5,126 nt of DNA from Hadesarchaea archaeon (GTDB lineage Archaea; Hadarchaeota; Hadarchaeia; Hadarchaeales; Hadarchaeaceae). This document shows, piece after piece, positions 1 to 3,341 of this stretch. Each line of letters opens with the position of its first letter. The first letter of the stretch is position 1. The stretch spans positions 1-5,126 of the forward strand of contig JAOUPD010000076.1 in NCBI GenBank assembly GCA_029880065.1. Reading direction: 5' to 3'. A program made the translations under genes and the position numbers. Below the pieces are notes generated by a model. That model had not been told where the DNA came from, did not search any database, and worked only from the letters and a program-made list of their open reading frames with translations.

Positions 1-314
1 TAGCGCGCGAGCTTCACGATAGTGATCGGGTTAAACTAGGGGAATTAATTCTTGAGGTTCTCCACACGCCCGGCCACACCCAGGGCAGCATAAGTCTTTA
101 CGAGCCCCAGCGAAAAATTTTGTTTTCCGGTGACACGCTTTTCTGCGGCGGCGTCGGACGCACGGACCTGCCGACCAGCGACGGGAATGCATTGGCCAAT
201 TCGTTACGGAGGCTTGCAAAACTTGAAGTGGAGCGATTATATCCCGGACATGGACCGTTCGCAGAAAAGGGCGCACGCAGGCACGTGTTGGAAGGACTCG
301 AACTCTTAGGTTAG
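1..314 (+). CDS. MBL-fold metallo-hydrolase, glyoxalase II-like, C-terminal part (5' end outside window)
   Basis: This is the last 103 codons of a metallo-beta-lactamase superfamily hydrolase, read from position 3 to the TAG at 312-314. Seen directly: the third metal-ligand motif HTPGHTQGS (visible residues 21-29, ligand H25), the bridging aspartate in FSGDTLF (D44), a GRTDLP segment (52-57) and the final histidine motif YPGHGP (H83). This order and spacing are typical of short glyoxalase II-like (YcbL-type) cytosolic hydrolases, which bind two metal ions and often act on thioesters such as S-lactoyl thiols. The true substrate cannot be told from this part. The N-terminal HxHxDH motif lies upstream of the window. 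The C-terminus is complete and ends soon after the last ligand, so there is no fused domain at that end. A 49-bp gap separates it from the next gene, so co-transcription is possible but not shown. Superfamily assignment is firm; the substrate is unknown. Confidence 0.93.
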   Translation, partial: ARELHDSDRVKLGELILEVLHTPGHTQGSISLYEPQRKILFSGDTLFCGGVGRTDLPTSDGNALANSLRRLAKLEVERLYPGHGPFAEKGARRHVLEGLELLG

Positions 315-330
315 CGTTGGGCAATACCTC

Positions 331-346
331 AAATAGTAAATTAGCT
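331..346 (+). promoter_or_regulatory. Possible weak archaeal TATA box for the DUF504-antiporter operon
   Basis: An AT-rich patch (AAATAGTAAATTAGCT) lies about 20-30 bp before the ATG at 364. That is the distance expected of a TATA element if the transcript starts at or next to the start codon. No Shine-Dalgarno sequence precedes 364 (the bases before it read ACTGATTTAA), which fits a leaderless mRNA. The match to a TATA consensus is poor, so read-through from the upstream hydrolase gene is a real alternative. Confidence 0.33.
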
Positions 347-363
347 AAATTCTACTGATTTAA

Positions 364-609
364 ATGGGACCGCGTGATGTGTTGAACAAGTTGAAGTGGG
401 GTGGCGGAGACGAGCTACAAATTTCTCGAGTGACGATTTTGCATCGTGGCGCCCCAAACGATGAACGTGTCATCGAGGGTAGTGACATTCTTGAGCTTGG
501 GCGTGGCTTCATGCGCGTAGCTTCTCCCGATGGAGAGGTCGAGATTCCTTATCATCGAATCATACGAATCGAGGCGCACGGGCACATGCTCTGGGAGAAG
601 CGAGGTTAA
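364..609 (+). CDS. MJ1316/DUF504 (UPF0248) family small protein, putative RNA end-binding
   Basis: The 81-residue product is a stand-alone member of the DUF504/UPF0248 family (Pfam MJ1316). Diagnostic features are the N-terminal MGPRDVLNKLKW (1-12), the segment ILHRGAPND (25-33), a glycine turn followed by DILELGRGF (41-49), and the C-terminal IPYHRIIRIE (61-70). The length matches single-domain archaeal members. Family knowledge: comparative genomics has proposed that MJ1316 domains recognise cyclic-phosphate or otherwise processed RNA 3' ends, because they are fused or adjacent to 2'-5' RNA ligase-like and nucleotidyltransferase domains. Direct biochemical proof is sparse. The ATG at 364 is chosen because it gives the conserved N-terminus; with no Shine-Dalgarno sequence, translation is probably leaderless. 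The stop is 3 bp before the antiporter's ATG, so the two are almost certainly co-transcribed. No RNA-repair partner is visible in this window, so the role in this operon is open. Confidence 0.92.
   Translation: MGPRDVLNKLKWGGGDELQISRVTILHRGAPNDERVIEGSDILELGRGFMRVASPDGEVEIPYHRIIRIEAHGHMLWEKRG
602..606 (+). promoter_or_regulatory. Shine-Dalgarno site for the CPA2 antiporter
   Basis: GAGGT sits 6 bases before the ATG at 613, inside the last codons of the DUF504 gene. It supports 613 as the start and internal translation initiation on a polycistronic mRNA, in contrast to the lead gene, which lacks such a site. Confidence 0.65.
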
Positions 610-612
610 AGC

Positions 613-1809
613 ATGGAATTCTTACTCGCAATTCTTGTGCTCCTTCTCTTCGCAAAGCTCTTCGGTGAATTCCTGCACCATTTCGGATTTTCATCCCTGA
701 TAGGTGAGGTCGCAGTTGGTATCATCTTCGGCCCGGCGCTGCTCGGATGGATCGTCATTCCCGCAGCTGGTGAACCTATCGCCGCAACCGCTGAGGCCAT
801 CCGTGGAGTGGCGATGTTGGGTTTGATTGTGTTGATGCTCGTCGCTGGAATGAACTCTCGATTCGACATGTTGATGAAAGTGAGGTTTAAAGCGTTGGTG
901 ATCGCGGTTTCTGGAATGGCCGTATCATTCGCGCTAGGATTTGGGGTGGCCTACACTTGGACCCAACAAATTTTGCCGAGCCTCTTCGTTGCAGCAGCAC
1001 TCAGCAATACTGCTACTGAGATAGTCACTAGGTTCACCGAGCGCAGCCGATTCAGGCACCTCATGGTCGGGGCGGCGCTCATTGACGATATTATAGCGGT
1101 CTATGTTCTGGGCATACTCTCAACGGCCGTAGTCAGGGGTGGCGTTTTCGACCTCGACATGATCATCTGGGCGACGATCGGCATAGTAGTGTTTTTCGTC
1201 CTCATCGGCTACCTCTCGCGGAAGTTGATAATCAAGGCAGATATAATGAAGAAACTCTGGCGGTTCGAGCGCCGGGGGGTTCCGCTCGCCTTTGCGCTGT
1301 GCCTTGCATTAGCCCTCGCCCTGATAGCCCGTTACATCGGGCTTCACGAGATAATAGGTGCTTATGTGGCGGGTCTTTTCATAGGCAGGTTGCGCGAGCG
1401 TCCCGATGCTCTTTTACTGAGCCGAATAAGACTGAACGCCATCTTGGAAGACGCGAGGGTTGCACTACAAGCAATCCTGACTCCAATGTTTTTCGTTTTC
1501 GTCGGTCTAACGTTCGCGCCAAACTGGGGTCAAGTGGATATTTTCCTAATCTTCGCGCTCGTAGTTGCAGCATTTGCGGGTAAACTCATAGGATGTGGAG
1601 CTGGAGCTGCGGCGGTGGGCTATAAGCGGAGGGAGTTAGTGGAAATAGGAACTGCTATGTGTTCTAGAGGCTCCCTCGAGCTGGCGGTGCTTCAGTTCGG
1701 GTTACTGAGTGGCATCGTATCACCCGAACTCTTTGCGGTGATGGTTGTGGTGACGCTCACAACGACGCTGCTCACGCCGGTGTTCTTCAAGTTTGTTTCT
1801 AAGGGTTGA
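613..1809 (+). CDS. CPA2-family monovalent cation/proton antiporter (Kef/NapA-like), membrane core only
   Basis: A 398-residue polytopic membrane protein covering the whole Na+/H+ exchanger domain. Signatures in order: the first helix and LIGEVAVGIIFGPALLG (29-45, matching the family's LGEILAGILLGPSLLG); LGLIVLMLVAGM (69-80); the unwound-helix segment ALSNTATEIVTRF (129-141); the ion-binding acidic pair in ALIDDIIAVYVLG (D158-D159); GAYVAGLFIG (249-258); PMFFVFVGLTF (291-301); a membrane-embedded lysine in AGKLIGCGAG (K324); GTAMCSRGSLELAVL (346-360); and TTTLLTPVFFK near the end. An Asp-Asp pair in this helix is typical of electrogenic exchangers such as NapA and NhaA, so Na+ (or K+)/H+ exchange at the cytoplasmic membrane is the likely role. 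There is no C-terminal RCK/TrkA-N domain, so this is not a KefB/KefC-type glutathione-gated channel. Odd point: the glutamate common in the family's AGLE motif is replaced, giving AGMN (78-81). The gene sits 3 bp after DUF504 and 5 bp before a Ca2+ exchanger. Family call is firm; ion preference is inferred. Confidence 0.93.
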   Translation: MEFLLAILVLLLFAKLFGEFLHHFGFSSLIGEVAVGIIFGPALLGWIVIPAAGEPIAATAEAIRGVAMLGLIVLMLVAGMNSRFDMLMKVRFKALVIAVSGMAVSFALGFGVAYTWTQQILPSLFVAAALSNTATEIVTRFTERSRFRHLMVGAALIDDIIAVYVLGILSTAVVRGGVFDLDMIIWATIGIVVFFVLIGYLSRKLIIKADIMKKLWRFERRGVPLAFALCLALALALIARYIGLHEIIGAYVAGLFIGRLRERPDALLLSRIRLNAILEDARVALQAILTPMFFVFVGLTFAPNWGQVDIFLIFALVVAAFAGKLIGCGAGAAAVGYKRRELVEIGTAMCSRGSLELAVLQFGLLSGIVSPELFAVMVVVTLTTTLLTPVFFKFVSKG

Positions 1810-1814
1810 GCTAG

Positions 1815-2777
1815 ATGGTAGAGGAATTTATCCTGTACATCCTCGCTTTTGTGGCCGCCATCGTGCTCATCGCCAAGGCAGGTGATGTTTTCGTCGACTC
1901 TGCATGCAGGATCGCCCGTGCGCTCGGCGTTTCTCAAGCCGTGATCGCGCTCACGCTGGTAGCTTTCGCCACTTCAGCGCCGGAGTTCTTCACCTCTGTC
2001 ATGGCGGCCGGGTTCGGCAATGTCGGTATCGCATATGGAAACGTGGTTGGCTCGAACATCGTCAACATCACCCCAATTTTGGCCCTCGCCGCGATATTCG
2101 GCGTAGTCCAAGTTAATCGAGAGAGGCTCAGCGAAGTAATTATCATGCTGGCCACCGGCGGGGCGCTAGCGGCGATGGCACTCAACGGCGTGATCGGGCT
2201 GGTGGAAGGTCTGCTCCTGTTAGTGATTTTTGCGCTCTTCCTGAGGTTCGTGGTGAAGAGAGAGGCGAGGAAAACAAAGAAAAAAATCCCAAGCGAGCAG
2301 AGGAGGTTGAATAAATCGGTCTTTCTATTCATTCTGAGCACGGTCGGGGTGGTTATTGGAGCGAGGTTGTTGATTTACTCCGGAGTGGGAATTGCCTTAG
2401 GTTTGGGTGTTCCTGAGGCAGCAATAGGTTTCACATTAGTTGCCATCGGGACATCGATTCCCGAGCTGGTAACAATAATAATTGCTATAGGCAAGCGGTT
2501 GCCAGAATTTTCGGTGGGCACCATTATAGGCTCGAACATTTTTAACACTGCACTCATTATCGGCAGCGCAGCGCTGATAAGGCCTTTGGCCGTGGACTCC
2601 CAAGCGCTCTGGTTTAGCAACCCCATGATGTTGGCCGTAATGGCCCTGCTGCTTGTTTTCCTGTGGAGGGGGCAAAAGTTGACGCGCTGGCAGGGTGCGG
2701 TGTTGGTTGCGTTTTACGCAGTTTACCTCACCGGGCTTGTCCTCTTCTACGGTACCGCAGCGGCCACCCTACCGTGA
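1815..2777 (+). CDS. CaCA-family sodium/calcium exchanger (YrbG/NCX_Mj-like)
   Basis: A 320-residue, roughly ten-helix membrane protein with the two inverted alpha-repeats of the Ca2+/cation antiporter superfamily. Alpha-1 contains LVAFATSAPEF (48-58) and GNVVGSNIVNI (75-85). Alpha-2 contains LVAIGTSIPEL (208-218) and GTIIGSNIFNT (235-245). Against the known ion ligands of Methanocaldococcus jannaschii NCX, the expected residues fall at constant offsets: A50, T53, S54, E57, S80 and N84 in repeat 1; A210, T213, S214, E217, S240 and N244 in repeat 2. N244 replaces the aspartate D240 of NCX_Mj. The halves are joined by a very basic loop (about 148-167, KREARKTKKK...), expected to be cytoplasmic by the positive-inside rule. 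The likely job is Na+-driven Ca2+ export. The ATG at 1815 is 5 bp after the antiporter stop, and a purine-rich AAGGG at 1801-1805 may serve as its ribosome site. Same operon as the antiporter, which could supply or consume the Na+ gradient it needs. Confidence 0.95.
   Translation: MVEEFILYILAFVAAIVLIAKAGDVFVDSACRIARALGVSQAVIALTLVAFATSAPEFFTSVMAAGFGNVGIAYGNVVGSNIVNITPILALAAIFGVVQVNRERLSEVIIMLATGGALAAMALNGVIGLVEGLLLLVIFALFLRFVVKREARKTKKKIPSEQRRLNKSVFLFILSTVGVVIGARLLIYSGVGIALGLGVPEAAIGFTLVAIGTSIPELVTIIIAIGKRLPEFSVGTIIGSNIFNTALIIGSAALIRPLAVDSQALWFSNPMMLAVMALLLVFLWRGQKLTRWQGAVLVAFYAVYLTGLVLFYGTAAATLP
1941..2549 (+). repeat. Diverged internal duplication within the exchanger (alpha-1/alpha-2)
   Basis: At the protein level the segments at about residues 43-85 (1941-2069) and 203-245 (2421-2549) are homologous halves. 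They align as IALTLVAFATSAPEF / IGFTLVAIGTSIPEL, followed 16 residues later by GNVVGSNIVNI / GTIIGSNIFNT. The spacing between the acidic motif and the asparagine motif is identical (27 residues from E57 to N84 and from E217 to N244). This is the ancient family-wide duplication that creates the inverted-topology fold, not a recent repeat. Confidence 0.85.
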
Positions 2778-2783
2778 TTTTTT
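2778..2783 (+). terminator. Oligo-T tract directly after the exchanger stop codon
   Basis: Six consecutive T follow the TGA at 2775-2777 without a gap. Archaeal RNA polymerase commonly terminates at such T tracts without a hairpin, so this may end the DUF504-antiporter-exchanger transcript. It lies only 3 bases before the next gene's TATA element. A run of six T is short, so termination is likely partial. Confidence 0.4.
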
Positions 2784-2784
2784 A

Positions 2785-2793
2785 CCTTATAAA
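2785..2793 (+). promoter_or_regulatory. Archaeal TATA box (with short BRE-like bases) for the 2824 gene
   Basis: TTATAAA at 2787-2793, preceded by CC at 2785-2786, is a good archaeal TATA element. About 26 bases downstream of its centre falls near 2816, giving a start site only some 8 bases before the ATG at 2824, so the mRNA would be almost leaderless. This suggests the coiled-coil gene has its own promoter and is not simply the last gene of the antiporter operon. It also supports the 2824 start. Confidence 0.68.
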
Positions 2794-2823
2794 CAACTTC
2801 CACCCAAAACCTCGGCGGGATTG

Positions 2824-3261
2824 ATGTCGAGCGGTGTGGCTGCGTCGGACGTGATTCGATCAATGATGCGCATGGGGTTTTCTAATGGTGAGATTTACGA
2901 TGTACTGACCGGCGTTGGTTTGCCGGGCGAGCAGATTCAACTGCTTACCGACCGCGTTTCGGCGGAGTTTCACGAGGCAAAGATCGAGCCTCGGACTTCT
3001 CGGTTGGGTGTCGAGGTTGAGAGGGTTTTTGGGGAAGCTTTCGAAGAATTACGGCACGAGCTGTTTGCACGCATGGGCTCGGTCGCGCGGGAGTTGGAGT
3101 TCGTCAAGGTGAAGCTCGAGAAGCTTGGCATGCAGGTAGTCGAACTCCAAACCCTCGTTGAGCGATGGCAGTTAAGTTCAACTTCAAATCTTGGTCGAGC
3201 ACGTTGTAGAAGAGTTGGCAGGATGTCAACTAAAAGGAAAATGATTAAAACAAAAAATTAA
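2824..3261 (+). CDS. Unrecognised small helical/coiled-coil protein; 3' end probably frameshifted
   Basis: I do not recognise this gene. As it reads, the product is 145 residues. Residues about 8-47 look like a compact three-helix unit (DVIRSMMRMGFSNGEIYDVL, then a GVGLPGEQ turn and a further helix). Residues 62-117 are a strongly amphipathic helix with regular L/V/F spacing (LEFVKVKLEKLGMQVVELQT at 91-110), likely to form a coiled coil and oligomerise. There is no signal peptide or membrane segment, so it is probably cytosolic. The ATG at 2824 is chosen over a longer frame reaching back into the exchanger gene, because the upstream residues are low-complexity and the TATA box at 2787-2793 sets the transcript start; TTG at 2821 is an alternative. 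Oddity: from about residue 118 the frame becomes a basic, non-helical tail (GRARCRRVGRMSTKRK), while the +1 frame from 3176 to the TGA at 3242-3244 continues the heptads. One extra A at 3174-3175 would explain it and give 139 residues. Confidence 0.72.
   Translation: MSSGVAASDVIRSMMRMGFSNGEIYDVLTGVGLPGEQIQLLTDRVSAEFHEAKIEPRTSRLGVEVERVFGEAFEELRHELFARMGSVARELEFVKVKLEKLGMQVVELQTLVERWQLSSTSNLGRARCRRVGRMSTKRKMIKTKN
3139..3202 (+). repeat. Weak tandem duplication of a coiled-coil segment, second copy in the +1 frame
   Basis: Bases 3139-3165 encode VELQTLVER preceded by V in the annotated frame (V106-R114), and bases 3176-3202 in the +1 frame encode VQLQILVEH. By eye 18 of 27 bases and 6 of 9 residues match, and most mismatches are at third codon positions. 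That pattern fits two coding copies, or two similar heptad units, rather than chance in a non-coding frame. Confidence 0.4.
3246..3258 (-). terminator. T-rich tract likely ending the minus-strand surface-protein gene
   Basis: Read on the minus strand this is ATTTTTTGTTTTA, starting about 40 bases after the stop codon of the large minus-strand gene, with further T runs downstream (complement of 3230-3240). Oligo-T runs of this kind are the standard archaeal intrinsic termination signal. The tract overlaps the end of the convergent + strand gene. Confidence 0.5.
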
Positions 3262-3275
3262 CCCGAAAAGTAAAA

Positions 3276-3284
3276 TTTTGATTT
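3276..3284 (+). terminator. Short T-rich tract after the + strand coiled-coil gene
   Basis: TTTTGATTT lies 15 bases after the annotated stop (32 after the +1-frame stop) in the 36-bp convergent junction. It is a weaker T tract than the minus-strand one, and it is the only candidate termination signal before transcription would run antisense into the minus-strand gene. Confidence 0.35.
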
Positions 3285-3294
3285 ATAAGGTGCG

Positions 3295-3341
3295 CCTTCA
3301 GGAGATGCTGAAGGGCCTCAGGCTGATGATCACGAGCCTGA
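3295..3341. repeat. Two adjacent inverted repeats at the convergent gene ends
   Basis: CCTTCAG (3295-3301) pairs with CTGAAGG (3308-3314) across a 6-base loop, and this hairpin spans the stop codon of the minus-strand gene. Just inside that gene, TCAGGCT (3318-3324) pairs with AGCCTGA (3335-3341) across a 10-base loop. Both stems are perfect 7-bp pairs. They could stabilise the mRNA 3' end of the minus-strand gene. Neither is followed at once by a T run, so they are not classical terminators. Confidence 0.4.

Noticed and set aside
31..324. Antisense 97-codon open frame across the hydrolase end.
   Set aside because: Very arginine- and cysteine-rich with no recognisable motif; it lies opposite a well-supported MBL gene.
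2268..2290. A-rich stretch in the exchanger gene considered as a frameshift or slippage site.
   Set aside because: The frame is intact through it. It simply encodes the basic cytoplasmic loop that normally links the two halves of this family.
1934..2341. Antisense 135-codon open frame within the exchanger gene.
   Set aside because: It mirrors the exchanger's codon pattern, giving low-complexity Ala/Thr/Ser/Pro sequence, and overlaps a gene with every expected ligand residue.
2695..2823. Longer N-terminus for the coiled-coil gene, overlapping the exchanger.
   Set aside because: The extra residues are proline/serine-rich shadow coding of the exchanger's end, and the TATA box at 2787-2793 places the transcript start downstream of them.
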